Made by a program: the position numbers and the translations under genes
Notes under the pieces: model-generated
What the model was told of the DNA's origin: nothing
What the model saw: only the letters and a program-made list of their open reading frames with translations
Database searches by the model: none
DNA from: Sphingobacterium sp.
GTDB lineage: Bacteria > Bacteroidota > Bacteroidia > Sphingobacteriales > Sphingobacteriaceae
Assembly (NCBI GenBank): GCA_031277685.1
Contig: JAITLV010000011.1
Location: forward strand, 1 to 64,000
Reading direction: 5' to 3'
DNA length: 64,000 bases
Shown: one piece after another, positions 19,350 to 28,546 of the stretch
Layout: the number at the start of each line of letters is the position of its first letter
Numbering within the stretch: position 1 is the first letter of the stretch

Positions 19350-20237
19350 ATGAAAAATTCGATTAAGATCATCAACAATTACGAGTATAAAAAGTTATTC
19401 TTGCCTGATGTTTCTGAGCATAACCTATTTAACGAAAATAAAATTCAGGTCTATCGAATCGAAAATTATCTTCGGAGCATTTTAATGCCAGTCATTCCCT
19501 ATCGAACCACCTTCAATTTTCTTATTTTCGTAACAAAAGGATCCTTGACCCAGCATTTAGAATCAGCCTCCTATACACTTACGGAAAACCAAGTCATCAA
19601 TATCAAGCAAGGCAATATTACCGCAACACTTGCCATATCAGACGATGTCGAAGGTTTCTTTGTGGTGTATGAAAATGAAATTGTTACCGATATCGAACTA
19701 GGTATCAATGATATCAAGTTTTTTAATTCCCATCCCTTTACAACATTAAAACCACATGTCGCCAATTGGATTCAGCAAATGCTTATTCTTTTGGAAGAAG
19801 AGCTCTTCACCGAGGGCCGCGTGATGGAAGTATGCATCTCGATGATGCAATGTATCTTGTTAAAGGTTATCAAATCAGATATCGAAACAAAGGCCCCCAT
19901 GAGCAGGCAATTGGATATTGCATTTCGCTTTCGCGAATATGTCCAGAAATTCCATATTGACCATAAGAATGTATTGTTCTATGCGAATCTATTGCATATT
20001 TCCGAAAACTACCTCAACAAATGTGTGAAGGAAGCAACCAATAAACCACCGAAACAATGGATTACAGAAATCAGTATTTTGCACAGCCAGATCCTGCTGC
20101 AGGATGCGACAAGAGATATTGCGGGAATAGCATTTGAATTAAAGTTCCAATCTCCCTCTTATTTTACTAGACTATTCAAAAAAATCACCGGGTATTCACC
20201 CAGTGATTATCGAAAACATAAGTTTATGGCGGGCTAA
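19350..20237 (+). CDS. AraC family transcriptional regulator
   Basis: A 295-residue regulator with an N-terminal cupin-like sensory domain (residues about 25-140) and a C-terminal pair of helix-turn-helices (about 195-293). The AraC signature is seen in YANLLHISENYLNKCVKEATN and in IAFELKFQSPSYFTRLFKKITGYSPSDYRK (abridged). The inducer is not evident. Its stop codon overlaps that of the convergent DUF2490 gene at the end of the urease operon. Control of the urease/nickel island is possible but untested. Confidence 0.9.
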   Translation: MKNSIKIINNYEYKKLFLPDVSEHNLFNENKIQVYRIENYLRSILMPVIPYRTTFNFLIFVTKGSLTQHLESASYTLTENQVINIKQGNITATLAISDDVEGFFVVYENEIVTDIELGINDIKFFNSHPFTTLKPHVANWIQQMLILLEEELFTEGRVMEVCISMMQCILLKVIKSDIETKAPMSRQLDIAFRFREYVQKFHIDHKNVLFYANLLHISENYLNKCVKEATNKPPKQWITEISILHSQILLQDATRDIAGIAFELKFQSPSYFTRLFKKITGYSPSDYRKHKFMAG

Positions 20238-21040
20238 TGTTTTCTTTTTTGATAAGGTAGGTTCCAGATCAGATCAACGGCTAGATAATGTACACCAAAG
20301 TCCACTTGATTATAACCTTTGATCAAATCATTCATATACCCCAAATCCAAGCGTAAAGGTGTATTCGGAATATCTGTCATATAGTAGAAACCCAACCGTG
20401 TTTCCTTGTACCCAAAACTGGACCAGGTATCTGGTTCATTTTGTTTACTGATGGCAAAAAGCCCCTCAGCACTCAAAGCCAGTTCTTGCTTATTTCTATC
20501 CGATATTTTCAAATTCACCTGTGATTTCAAACGGGTCCTAAATTGAAAGTTTTCCTCCGTTTTATGAAAATCTGCTGTAAAAAATTTACGGAACTCCTGT
20601 CTTAGTGTATTTTTCCATTTCCATCGTTCCCCCAGCTTGAAAGTATACGCATAACGCCCATACAATCTGAATTCCTGTTCAACGCCTTCATTGTGGTAGG
20701 GAGCCATTTCATCATAAACATTCTGACGTCTATAGCTCAGTGCATAGCTATACTGCTGATTTGGGGCAAATTTGTGATAGACTTCATGGTTCAATACCCA
20801 GATCGCCTGTTTATGAAATGGATTGGAATCGTCGGGCGTACTTTTAGTGCCCAAACCGATATAAGTCAGTGCCTCCTTTGTTCCGGCACTATCCAGTTTA
20901 CGTCGTAGACCTAATACCGACCAAGAGGCGGTTTTGGCCTTACCCAGCCCTGGCGGGCTTACCTGCCCGTATACTGTATTTATATGAATTCCCAATAAGA
21001 GCATTATTGGGAATAGTTTTATGAAACGAAATTTCAACAT
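20234..21040 (-). CDS. DUF2490 outer-membrane beta-barrel protein
   Basis: A 268-residue protein. Starting at the ATG at 21040 gives signal peptide MLKFRFIKLFPIMLLLGIH and cleavage after VYGQ; the longer reading begins inside the urea transporter gene. The mature part shows alternating amphipathic strands with aromatic ends (YSYALSYRRQNVYDE, FRLYGRYAYTFKLGERWKWKN, LRLDLGYMNDLIKGYNQVDFGVHY), as in DUF2490 barrels. It is the last gene of the urease operon, 25 bp after the urea transporter. A role in outer-membrane passage is only an inference. Confidence 0.75.
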   Translation of the reverse strand: MLKFRFIKLFPIMLLLGIHINTVYGQVSPPGLGKAKTASWSVLGLRRKLDSAGTKEALTYIGLGTKSTPDDSNPFHKQAIWVLNHEVYHKFAPNQQYSYALSYRRQNVYDEMAPYHNEGVEQEFRLYGRYAYTFKLGERWKWKNTLRQEFRKFFTADFHKTEENFQFRTRLKSQVNLKISDRNKQELALSAEGLFAISKQNEPDTWSSFGYKETRLGFYYMTDIPNTPLRLDLGYMNDLIKGYNQVDFGVHYLAVDLIWNLPYQKRKH

Positions 21041-21065
21041 AGATAAAATTTTAGTAAAAAAAAGA

Positions 21066-21956
21066 CTAGGAAGTCTCGGTTGTTGCCGAAAATTTTGCAA
21101 CCAACCAATTGTCCAACCGCTTAACAGGTTCCATGGCCCACATCGCCACCACAAAAGGAAAAGTTAAGGTAGTCCAGCCATTATGGATCAGGAAGTGGTC
21201 AAAATAGGTTGCTATAATAACGGCAATCAGCACATATATACCATCTCTGACACGTTGCCCACTCAAGGCAATTCCACATAAGACAGCATTAAAACTAAAG
21301 ATACCGTTATTGGTCATATCCGTAGATTCATGTCCGTGGTGCGAAATATAAACACTGATGATAACTGCGGCAAATGCATATAAGGCGCCAATTGGTTTGC
21401 TGATAAAAACACCGATAAAAAAGATCAGACCTGCAATTAAGCTACCCTGGAATATAACCTGACCAAAGGCATGTCCTTCGATAAGAAAATCATCCATCTC
21501 CTGGATATCAACAAAATGATCAGGTACGGTACGCAAAGCGAGCTCCGGAATGCTTAATACATATAACGCGATCCAAGTAACCATGATAAAAGGAAAGGTA
21601 AATACAGGAATGTTTTTCCTAAGCGCCAAGCCCATCAGGATCGTGGTCAATGCAGAGCCAATGATCAAAGCAGCCCATACCCAGATATTAGCCTGAAAAT
21701 AAAATACCAGTGCAATTCCATAAAGTGTTGCATTGAATCCAAAAAGCCCATCGTTAATATGGTCCTCGTCAAACTTCATCAATTTAGCCGTTATTACCCC
21801 GATCAGATTTGCAAGGATCCCGGCGAATCCCATGAGTGCCGAGTCATAGATGATAGCCCCTATAAACAGGACGCCAGTCCAGCTATTACCCTGTAACATA
21901 ATCTGTCCAAATCCTTTAAAAAAAGCTTTAACAAAAGCTAGGATATTATTTTTCAT
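21066..21956 (-). CDS. Urea transporter
   Basis: A 296-residue UT-family channel with about ten membrane helices. The two-fold internal repeat is visible: INDGLFGFNATLYGIAL in the first half and NNGIFSFNAVLCGIAL in the second, each the conserved element lining the urea selectivity filter. It lets urea cross the inner membrane down its gradient toward the cytosolic urease. It follows ureD by about 40 bp in the urease operon, which supports the assignment. Confidence 0.93.
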   Translation of the reverse strand: MKNNILAFVKAFFKGFGQIMLQGNSWTGVLFIGAIIYDSALMGFAGILANLIGVITAKLMKFDEDHINDGLFGFNATLYGIALVFYFQANIWVWAALIIGSALTTILMGLALRKNIPVFTFPFIMVTWIALYVLSIPELALRTVPDHFVDIQEMDDFLIEGHAFGQVIFQGSLIAGLIFFIGVFISKPIGALYAFAAVIISVYISHHGHESTDMTNNGIFSFNAVLCGIALSGQRVRDGIYVLIAVIIATYFDHFLIHNGWTTLTFPFVVAMWAMEPVKRLDNWLVAKFSATTETS

Positions 21957-21998
21957 TAGAATAATTTGTTATTTAAAAATTGTATTCAGCCCCGTTAT

Positions 21999-22790
21999 TT
22001 AATTCAGGAATAATTTTTCCCATAAAGCGCTCTGCATTTCTTTAAAAAGAAGATAAAGCTGCTCTGCACCATAGCCCAGTACCCGCACCATAAAACCGTC
22101 ATGTTGCAATGCGCTAATACCAAATGCGACGTCTTTGGTATCACCGTATTTTTCATGGAATATCTCTATCCATTCATCTGGATTTAGTCCGGCGCTATTG
22201 AGGTAGATCAATGTTCCCTGATGGGTATATCCCTCCAGAATGCCAAGTTCCTGGATCGGCATACGGTCAGGCTGCAACAATACATTATCCTTTACGACCA
22301 ATCTCCCGTTCACATAGCACTCCGTCAAGTTTTGAAAATGATTGTACTGGAATTCTTCACCCGACATCTTTCTTCCACAAGTCACGATCTCACTTAGCAA
22401 TAAATGACAATCGGAAGCGAGATGAATAATATTGTGGCTTAAAAAATGGGAGGAATGTTGCGGTACAACAGGATGGGGTACATAGGAGAAAACTGAACCT
22501 TCCCCCAAAGTCACATTCATTGTTTGCGATGATTGCCCCTTCATATGAAACAGACGCTGGTAAGCCTGTGTCTGCAATTGCAACTTTGCTCCCGGTGCAA
22601 TGTCAACTTTAATCTGATGGTCATCTCCGTCCAGCAATCCCGGTGAAGAACTCATGATCATCAAATAAGCTGCATTATCTTTTTGATATTGTCCCACAGG
22701 GACAATGCGAAAAGGTTGAGTGACATAAGCATCCTTCATAAAGGACTTCCCTTCACGATGAGCTATTTTAACAGCTAAAGAACAAATCAT
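21999..22790 (-). CDS. ureD: Urease accessory protein UreD (UreH)
   Basis: A 263-residue beta-rich accessory protein that binds apo-urease together with UreF and UreG for nickel insertion. Family features are the N-terminal basic segment AHREGKSFMKDAYVTQPFRI, SSSPGLLDGDDHQIKVDIAPGA (abridged) and YVPHPVVPQHSSHF. Length matches the family. It lies 3 bases after ureG. The start at 22790 agrees with the usual UreD N-terminus. Confidence 0.95.
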   Translation of the reverse strand: MICSLAVKIAHREGKSFMKDAYVTQPFRIVPVGQYQKDNAAYLMIMSSSPGLLDGDDHQIKVDIAPGAKLQLQTQAYQRLFHMKGQSSQTMNVTLGEGSVFSYVPHPVVPQHSSHFLSHNIIHLASDCHLLLSEIVTCGRKMSGEEFQYNHFQNLTECYVNGRLVVKDNVLLQPDRMPIQELGILEGYTHQGTLIYLNSAGLNPDEWIEIFHEKYGDTKDVAFGISALQHDGFMVRVLGYGAEQLYLLFKEMQSALWEKLFLN

Positions 22791-22792
22791 AA

Positions 22793-23431
22793 TTAACGAA
22801 GTAAATTAGGCTCTTCAATATCTTGAAGTAATGCATATTTCTTTATCCAGCCCACAATCTCTTCCAGACCGTCACCAGTTTTTAAGTTAGAGAATAAAAA
22901 TGGAGCACCTTTGCGCATCATACGGGCATCATGTTCCATTACTTCCAAACTAGCACCTACATATGGTGCCAAATCCTTTTTATTGATTAATAGCAGATCA
23001 GAACGTGTAATTGCCGGTCCACCTTTGCGAGGCATTTTTTCACCTTCAGCGACATCGATCACAAAAATGGTGATATCTGCAAGGTCTGGGCTATAAGTAG
23101 ACGTTAGGTTATCACCACCACTTTCGATCAAAATAAGTTCAAGATCTGGAAAACGGCTAGCCAATTCGTCCACAGCTTCCAGGTTCATACTAGCATCTTC
23201 ACGGATCGCAGTATGCGGACAACCACCAGTTTCTACACCAATAATGCGTTCACGGGGCAATAAACTATTTTTCGCCATATACTCCGCATCTTCTTTTGTA
23301 TAGATATCATTTGTAATAACCGCCAGATCCAGCTCATTTGCAAGACGTCTACTCAATCTTTCCAACAATGCTGTTTTGCCCGACCCTACTGGACCACCAA
23401 CACCTATCTTAACATATTTTCTATTTTCCAT
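22793..23431 (-). CDS. ureG: Urease accessory GTPase UreG
   Basis: A 212-residue SIMIBI GTPase powering nickel delivery. P-loop GGPVGSGKT at residues 12-20, the invariant nickel-binding CPH motif at C71-P72-H73 in [14 protein letters not shown], and the base-recognition segment [10 protein letters not shown] are all present. There is no histidine-rich N-terminal extension. It lies 12 bp after ureF in the operon. Confidence 0.97.
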   Translation of the reverse strand: MENRKYVKIGVGGPVGSGKTALLERLSRRLANELDLAVITNDIYTKEDAEYMAKNSLLPRERIIGVETGGCPHTAIREDASMNLEAVDELASRFPDLELILIESGGDNLTSTYSPDLADITIFVIDVAEGEKMPRKGGPAITRSDLLLINKKDLAPYVGASLEVMEHDARMMRKGAPFLFSNLKTGDGLEEIVGWIKKYALLQDIEEPNLLR

Positions 23432-23443
23432 TTTTGTTTAATT

Positions 23444-24139
23444 TTAAGAGATATAAACCCTAGAATATAATCGTTCGTGTTGCATGCATCGGATATCAAA
23501 TCCAATATTGCATAGCCCCACTAAATTTCGTTCAACTGCTAAAGTCTCCTGACAGAGCTCAAGAATATCATCGTGTAGACCAAAAAGAACATCCTGACCA
23601 TCCAGTTGTCCAAGTGGCACGAGTTTAACCGCATTTGTCACCATCGTGATGGCTGCATTATAGTAAAAGCCATGTAATGCTTCTTCCAATGGAATTTCCA
23701 ATAGGGACGCCAACATACCATACATCAGGCAATAATGACTATCCACCGCCTTCCGCTGAATTAATTTCCCCCATTCAACAACAAAATCCTGCTGCTGATA
23801 ACGGCTAAATATCTTGTAAATACGGACACCTAATTTTTTACTGGCTTCCCGGATCTCTTTTGGGCTCTTCAATGCTGTACATTCCTGATCCAAAGCAATC
23901 AACGTGTTTAGATCCTGTGATGTAGTTGCTTCATAGGCCAATTTCATCAACGCGGCATCGTTATACTTCAGATTGTACCATAAATTATGGCGTACATATT
24001 TGTCAGTCGTTGCTTTATCACAGACTAAGCCCTTTTGCACATAGGTTTCCAGTCCATTGGAATGGGTAAACCCACCGATCGGCAATGTTGGATCTGCAAG
24101 ATGAAGCAACTTACCCAGAAAAGTATTTTTCATTGACAT
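23444..24139 (-). CDS. ureF: Urease accessory protein UreF
   Basis: A 231-residue all-helical protein that bridges UreG and UreD on apo-urease. Typical stretches are LLHLADPTLPIGGFTHSNGL at the N-terminus, VVEWGKLIQRKAVDSHYCLMYG (abridged) in the middle and NAVKLVPLGQLDGQ near residue 180. Length agrees with the family. The next gene, ureG, follows by 12 bp. Confidence 0.95.
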   Translation of the reverse strand: MSMKNTFLGKLLHLADPTLPIGGFTHSNGLETYVQKGLVCDKATTDKYVRHNLWYNLKYNDAALMKLAYEATTSQDLNTLIALDQECTALKSPKEIREASKKLGVRIYKIFSRYQQQDFVVEWGKLIQRKAVDSHYCLMYGMLASLLEIPLEEALHGFYYNAAITMVTNAVKLVPLGQLDGQDVLFGLHDDILELCQETLAVERNLVGLCNIGFDIRCMQHERLYSRVYIS

Positions 24140-24193
24140 AAATTATTTATTCATTGTTTGTTTACGCGACCTTCAGCGCGGTACCAATCCGCT

Positions 24194-24691
24194 CTATTCC
24201 TGAATGAATAGCGGAATGTTTTTTGTTGAAAATTTCAACTTTTGGTGATGCCTTGGATCCACATTCGCATTCAGTGGATGGAGCAGCTGCTGTACACAAC
24301 ATGCCGGAGCAAATCCATTTTTTGTCAGCCACTCGTACATGGAGCGTTCGTAAGGCATAAGCAATTCATTTGCCTCTACAAAGAGAGGCAAATGCTTGTT
24401 TCCGATTTCACTGCTAACAAAAGCAATCTGAAGGAAATCAATTGCCACCACTTTAATGACCTCACAAGCTTTGATGTTGACCACCACGATTTTTTCCTCA
24501 TCTTCATACAAGATATCGCCGTCCTGCAAGCAGGAAGTATTGCCCAATAGTTTTACGGCAATATCCATTCCCTCCGTTGTACGTAGACGTTGAATACGTT
24601 TGGTGGACTCATACCATTCAATCAAGAGCACATCATGACGCTTACTGATATGTTCACGATTGATATTCCTTGTGATTTCTGTGATAATCAT
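24194..24691 (-). CDS. ureE: Urease accessory nickel chaperone UreE
   Basis: A 165-residue nickel metallochaperone. Residues 20-75 form the peptide-binding domain and 76-145 the metal-binding domain, with the conserved metal-site histidine H100 in GNKHLPLF. The C-terminal tail holds further possible ligands, C131-C132 and H148-H149, but not the long polyhistidine run of Klebsiella UreE. It starts one base after the stop of the barrel protein gene. A second UreE-like gene lies at 34799. Confidence 0.94.
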   Translation of the reverse strand: MIITEITRNINREHISKRHDVLLIEWYESTKRIQRLRTTEGMDIAVKLLGNTSCLQDGDILYEDEEKIVVVNIKACEVIKVVAIDFLQIAFVSSEIGNKHLPLFVEANELLMPYERSMYEWLTKNGFAPACCVQQLLHPLNANVDPRHHQKLKFSTKNIPLFIQE

Positions 24692-24692
24692 T

Positions 24693-25280
24693 TTAATCCT
24701 TTATAAATAGATTTTTTGAAAGACCTATTCCGACTGTGGAACCGTTTATCCCGGTGATGACCTCGTGATTATTGGGAATAGCGGCATCCTTACTATGGGT
24801 CTTTTTATAAGACAATTCCGCAACTTTCGCTTTTAATGCCCAACCTTTTCCTAAAGCAATTCCCACCAGGGGATACACGCGGAACAAATAACCATTGTAT
24901 TTACCATCAACCATGGTTCCCCCAGCATCTACATGCTGATCGCCCCAGAGATAGTGTACATCCACTTGGCCAATTAACATGAAATGTTCACTCAGCGGCC
25001 AAGTATTACTATAAAATGGGCCAACTTCATGGGAATGATCCGTAAAATCCAATGCTTTATTTTTAGAAGAATTGAATCCGTAATTTAACCCCACGTTCAT
25101 ATTGTCATTGAAAAAGTACCCCACTCCCACTGGGGCAGCACTAAATTGATGTCCGGCAGTCGTCTCGTGGTAGTTGAGCGACCCATAAAGCATAATAGCT
25201 CCTTTTTGTGCATAAGCAGATGGCACCGAAAAGAACGCTATTGCCAAACAACAGCCTAAAAATATTTTTATTTTTTTCAT
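24693..25280 (-). CDS. Outer-membrane beta-barrel protein inside the urease operon
   Basis: A 195-residue protein. The ATG at 25280 gives a clean signal peptide ending SAYAQ; an upstream start at 25373 would add 31 residues before it. The mature sequence alternates short strands ending in aromatics (MLYGSLNYHE, PVGVGYFFNDNMNVGLNYGF, GYLFRVYPLVGIALG), as in small OmpA/OprF-like eight-stranded barrels. It sits between ureC and ureE, an unusual insertion in the standard gene order. A role in urea or nickel entry is conceivable but not shown by the sequence. Confidence 0.8.
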   Translation of the reverse strand: MKKIKIFLGCCLAIAFFSVPSAYAQKGAIMLYGSLNYHETTAGHQFSAAPVGVGYFFNDNMNVGLNYGFNSSKNKALDFTDHSHEVGPFYSNTWPLSEHFMLIGQVDVHYLWGDQHVDAGGTMVDGKYNGYLFRVYPLVGIALGKGWALKAKVAELSYKKTHSKDAAIPNNHEVITGINGSTVGIGLSKNLFIKD

Positions 25281-25437
25281 TAGCGTAAATCGTCTTTTGT
25301 CGATATTGAAGATTTCATAGATAGCCGTTATTCGCACGCCAGGTGCGTTGTAAGCCCATAATGACCTCATCAATATCGTTGTTTTTCATAGTTTATGGCC
25401 TGATACAGGACCAGGCCATAAAGAAGTAGTTATAGGG

Positions 25438-27159
25438 TTAAAACAAGAAATACAATTGTCCCAATGAAACTGTATCAATCGGTTGTGACCGCAAAATTTC
25501 GCCATCTAGACTTACTTCATAGTTTTCTGGATTAACAATAATCTCAGGAGTAGCATCGTTGTGAATCATATCTTTTTTGGAGATATTTCTACAATTTTCT
25601 ACAGGTAATAAGCCTTTAGCCAATCCATATTCCTCTTTAATTCCATTTTCGAATGAGATTTTGGAAACAAAGTTGTAACAAGTGTTATGTACTGCCTTAC
25701 CTAGACCACCGAACATTGTTCTTAAGATGATAGGCTGCGGTGTCGGAATAGACGCATTTGCATCACCCATTTTAGATGCGATGATCATACCACCTTTGAT
25801 AATCATTTCTGGTTTTGCTCCAAACAATGCTGGGCGCCAGATAACCATATCAGCAATTTTACCCGGTTCGATGGAACCCACGTATTTTGAGATACCATGT
25901 GCAATCGCAGGATTGATCGTGTATTTTGCCACATAGCGACGTGCACGGAAATTATCATTGTTTTTACCTTCATCCTCAGGAAGCGGACCCACCTGTTTTC
26001 TCATTTTATCAGCAGTTTGCCAAGTACGGGTGATTACCTCACCTACACGGCCCATTGCCTGCGAATCCGAACTCATGATACTGAATACACCACGGTCTTG
26101 CAAAACATCTTCAGCAGCAATAGTTTCTGGTCGGATACGTGAATCTGCAAATGCCACATCTTCAGGAATCTCTTTACTTAAGTGATGACAAACCATCAGC
26201 ATATCCAAGTGTTCATCAATGGTATTTTTTGTAAACGGACGTGTTGGATTTGTCGATGCAGGCAACACATTTGGATACATTGCCGATTTGATGATATCCG
26301 GAGCGTGGCCACCACCGGCACCTTCGGTATGGAACGTATGGATTACACGTCCGTTAATTGCCTGAATTGTATCTTCCAGGAAACCAGCCTCGTTCAAGGT
26401 ATCGGTATGGATAGCAACCTGAACATCGTATTTGTCGGCTACAGTTAACGCTCTATCAATTGTTGCTGGTGTTGCACCCCAATCCTCATGGATTTTGACG
26501 CCCAAGGCTCCAGCTTCAATCTGCTCGACAATCGGTTGTTCCGTTCCCACATTTCCTTTACCAAAAAAACCAAAGTTCATAGGCAGATCTTCCACTGCTT
26601 GCATCATACGACGGATATTCCACTTTCCAGGTGTTACTGTCGTTGCATTTGTTCCATCGGCAGGACCTGTACCACCACCGATCATGGTTGTAATACCACT
26701 GTATAAGGCTGTCTCTACCTGTGTCGGACTGATATAGTGAATGTGTGTGTCTATACCTCCTGGAGTTAAAATGTAACCAGATCCCCCATGAACCTCCGTA
26801 GAAGCACCAATAATCATATTGGGTGTAATGTTATCCATGGTGTCTGGATTTCCAGCACGACCTACGCCAACAATCTTACCATCCTTGATACCGATATCAC
26901 CTTTCACAATCCCCCAGTGGTCAATCACGATAGCATCTGTGATGACCATATCCAATGTACCCTCATCACGTGTGTGGACCGATGATTGACACATCCCATC
27001 ACGCACGGTTTTTCCACCACCAAATTTTGCCTCATCGCCATAATAAGCGTAGTCTTTCTCAACTTCGATAATGATATCGGTATCTCCTAAACGGATTTTA
27101 TCGCCACTTGTAGGACCAAAGATGGCGCTATAATTTACTTTGCTAACTTTCAAACTCAT
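25438..27159 (-). CDS. ureC: Urease catalytic subunit alpha
   Basis: A 573-residue catalytic subunit that hydrolyses urea to ammonia and carbamate. All expected dinickel ligands are visible: H139 and H141 in THIHYISP, the carbamylated lysine K222 in [13 protein letters not shown]251 in [10 protein letters not shown]277 in HTFHTEG and D365 in SSDSQAMG. The flap cysteine C324 and catalytic H325 appear in MVCHHLSK. The gene overlaps ureB by 4 bases. The enzyme should be active if nickel is delivered. Confidence 0.98.
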   Translation of the reverse strand: MSLKVSKVNYSAIFGPTSGDKIRLGDTDIIIEVEKDYAYYGDEAKFGGGKTVRDGMCQSSVHTRDEGTLDMVITDAIVIDHWGIVKGDIGIKDGKIVGVGRAGNPDTMDNITPNMIIGASTEVHGGSGYILTPGGIDTHIHYISPTQVETALYSGITTMIGGGTGPADGTNATTVTPGKWNIRRMMQAVEDLPMNFGFFGKGNVGTEQPIVEQIEAGALGVKIHEDWGATPATIDRALTVADKYDVQVAIHTDTLNEAGFLEDTIQAINGRVIHTFHTEGAGGGHAPDIIKSAMYPNVLPASTNPTRPFTKNTIDEHLDMLMVCHHLSKEIPEDVAFADSRIRPETIAAEDVLQDRGVFSIMSSDSQAMGRVGEVITRTWQTADKMRKQVGPLPEDEGKNNDNFRARRYVAKYTINPAIAHGISKYVGSIEPGKIADMVIWRPALFGAKPEMIIKGGMIIASKMGDANASIPTPQPIILRTMFGGLGKAVHNTCYNFVSKISFENGIKEEYGLAKGLLPVENCRNISKKDMIHNDATPEIIVNPENYEVSLDGEILRSQPIDTVSLGQLYFLF

Positions 27160-27530
27160 GATACTTTGTTTTTAAAGCCTTGTTCTTTCACTTTTTTCAT
27201 TGCATTTTCCTTCGCGACTTCGGTTTCGGTATCACCGTTGACCAAGTCATTGTGGCCGTAGATTCTTCTGGCACCCGCATACGGAACCAATTCAACCTCT
27301 TTGGACTCACCTGGTTCAAAACGTACAGCTGTACTTGCGATAATATTCAGTCGCTTGCCAAAAGCTTTTGCACGATCAAACTCCATCATCTTATTCACTT
27401 CAAAGAAGTGAAAATGTGAACCTACCTGAATGGGTCTATCACCTGTATTTGTTACGGTAATCGTCGTTACTTCTCTACCTTCATTACAGATGACATGGCC
27501 ATCTGCTATAAAAAATTCTCCTGGAATCAT
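27156..27530 (-). CDS. ureB: Urease subunit beta
   Basis: A 124-residue subunit. [20 protein letters not shown] at the start, [19 protein letters not shown] with the conserved histidines, and [19 protein letters not shown] are family hallmarks. It is separate from ureA, unlike the fused subunit of Helicobacter, so the enzyme has the usual three-subunit plan. It overlaps ureC by 4 bases. Confidence 0.97.
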   Translation of the reverse strand: MIPGEFFIADGHVICNEGREVTTITVTNTGDRPIQVGSHFHFFEVNKMMEFDRAKAFGKRLNIIASTAVRFEPGESKEVELVPYAGARRIYGHNDLVNGDTETEVAKENAMKKVKEQGFKNKVS

Positions 27531-27549
27531 AAATTCTATTTTTAAAAAA

Positions 27550-27852
27550 TTATCGAATCGGATTATGAACAGTTACTAATTTGGTTCCGTCTGGAAAGGT
27601 TGCCTCAATCTGTACATCGTGAATCATTTCCGGAACTCCATCCATGACATCTTCACGTGTCAATAAGGTGGCACCATACTGCATTAAATCAGCCACAGTG
27701 CGACCATCGCGAGCTGCCTCCAGCAGTTCGCTACTGATCAATGCAATAGACTCTGGATAATTTAATTTAAGTCCTCTAGCTTTACGTTTTTTCGCTAGTT
27801 CGCCTGCAAGATGAAGCAATAGCTTCTCTGTCTCTCTAGGTAATAAATGCAT
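27550..27852 (-). CDS. ureA: Urease subunit gamma
   Basis: A 100-residue subunit starting at ATG 27852 ([20 protein letters not shown]), which is the conserved start and length of UreA; the upstream start at 27888 adds a hydrophobic stretch that does not belong. [16 protein letters not shown] and [20 protein letters not shown] are characteristic. It is the first structural gene of the urease operon. Confidence 0.97.
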   Translation of the reverse strand: MHLLPRETEKLLLHLAGELAKKRKARGLKLNYPESIALISSELLEAARDGRTVADLMQYGATLLTREDVMDGVPEMIHDVQIEATFPDGTKLVTVHNPIR

Positions 27853-28010
27853 ATTAAATAGTATTAAAATTATTGTTATTTCAATCAAAACAAGTCATGA
27901 CACCTCCATACGAATCAGAAATTCGTTCGAAAAACATGACAAACGAAGCCCATAGCAAATGCTTACGGCATAGCGTTTTTAGTTCTCAGCGTTGTAAGAA
28001 ATGGAAAGGA

Positions 28011-28412
28011 TTATCCCTGAAATGGGATCTTTAGACTTTGGTAAAGAATATATTTTGGGGGTAGGATCAATCGATCCAAATAAGGTATTCTGTTATTCCG
28101 CATGTTGAGACATACAGGGTAACAAAATGTAAACAGGCAAATGTACAATACAGACCAACCGAGTAGCTTACTCCATTCATCTTTTAAGTCAACCTGTTCA
28201 GTGATATCATAAAGGTCATGATCATGTACTGCGGCAACTATATTCTCCCGTTCGGACTGCTCAGCAGCTTTGTTAATTTGGTTATGTACAGTGGAAAAAC
28301 CAAGCTGGACACTGGATTGCTTATGAACTGTAAGTTGCTCAGGAATAGTCATTCCTCTCAAGAGCAAGGTGCTCAAAAGAAAAACTAAAAAAACTAAACT
28401 ATGCCTAATCAT
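28011..28412 (-). CDS. Small exported protein with LKIPF C-terminus, upstream of ureA
   Basis: A 133-residue protein starting at ATG 28412; an upstream GTG at 28421 is possible. An N-terminal hydrophobic signal (SLVFLVFLLSTLLLRG) is followed by a polar region with HDHD and a second hydrophobic stretch with two cysteines (LYICLFTFCYPVC). The C-terminus YQSLKIPFQG resembles FEQLKIPF at the end of the protein at 36547, which heads the hypAB operon. It lies about 160 bp before ureA on the same strand. I do not recognise the family; a link with nickel or urease is inferred from position. Confidence 0.65.
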   Translation of the reverse strand: MIRHSLVFLVFLLSTLLLRGMTIPEQLTVHKQSSVQLGFSTVHNQINKAAEQSERENIVAAVHDHDLYDITEQVDLKDEWSKLLGWSVLYICLFTFCYPVCLNMRNNRIPYLDRLILPPKYILYQSLKIPFQG

Positions 28413-28546
28413 TAAATTCACAATCCTATTATTTGTTGTTCAAATTTACAACCAAAGCAGGCTATGTCACTAGTACAAATCTTGAATTAAATAGTCCAAA
28501 ATCGTCAAAAAAACCTACTTTGATTGTTTTTGTTTCATTTTTTCAG

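Noticed and set aside
25897..26737. Several 70-100-codon ORFs on the plus strand inside ureC
   Set aside because: They are antisense shadows of the highly conserved ureC and have no family resemblance or start context.
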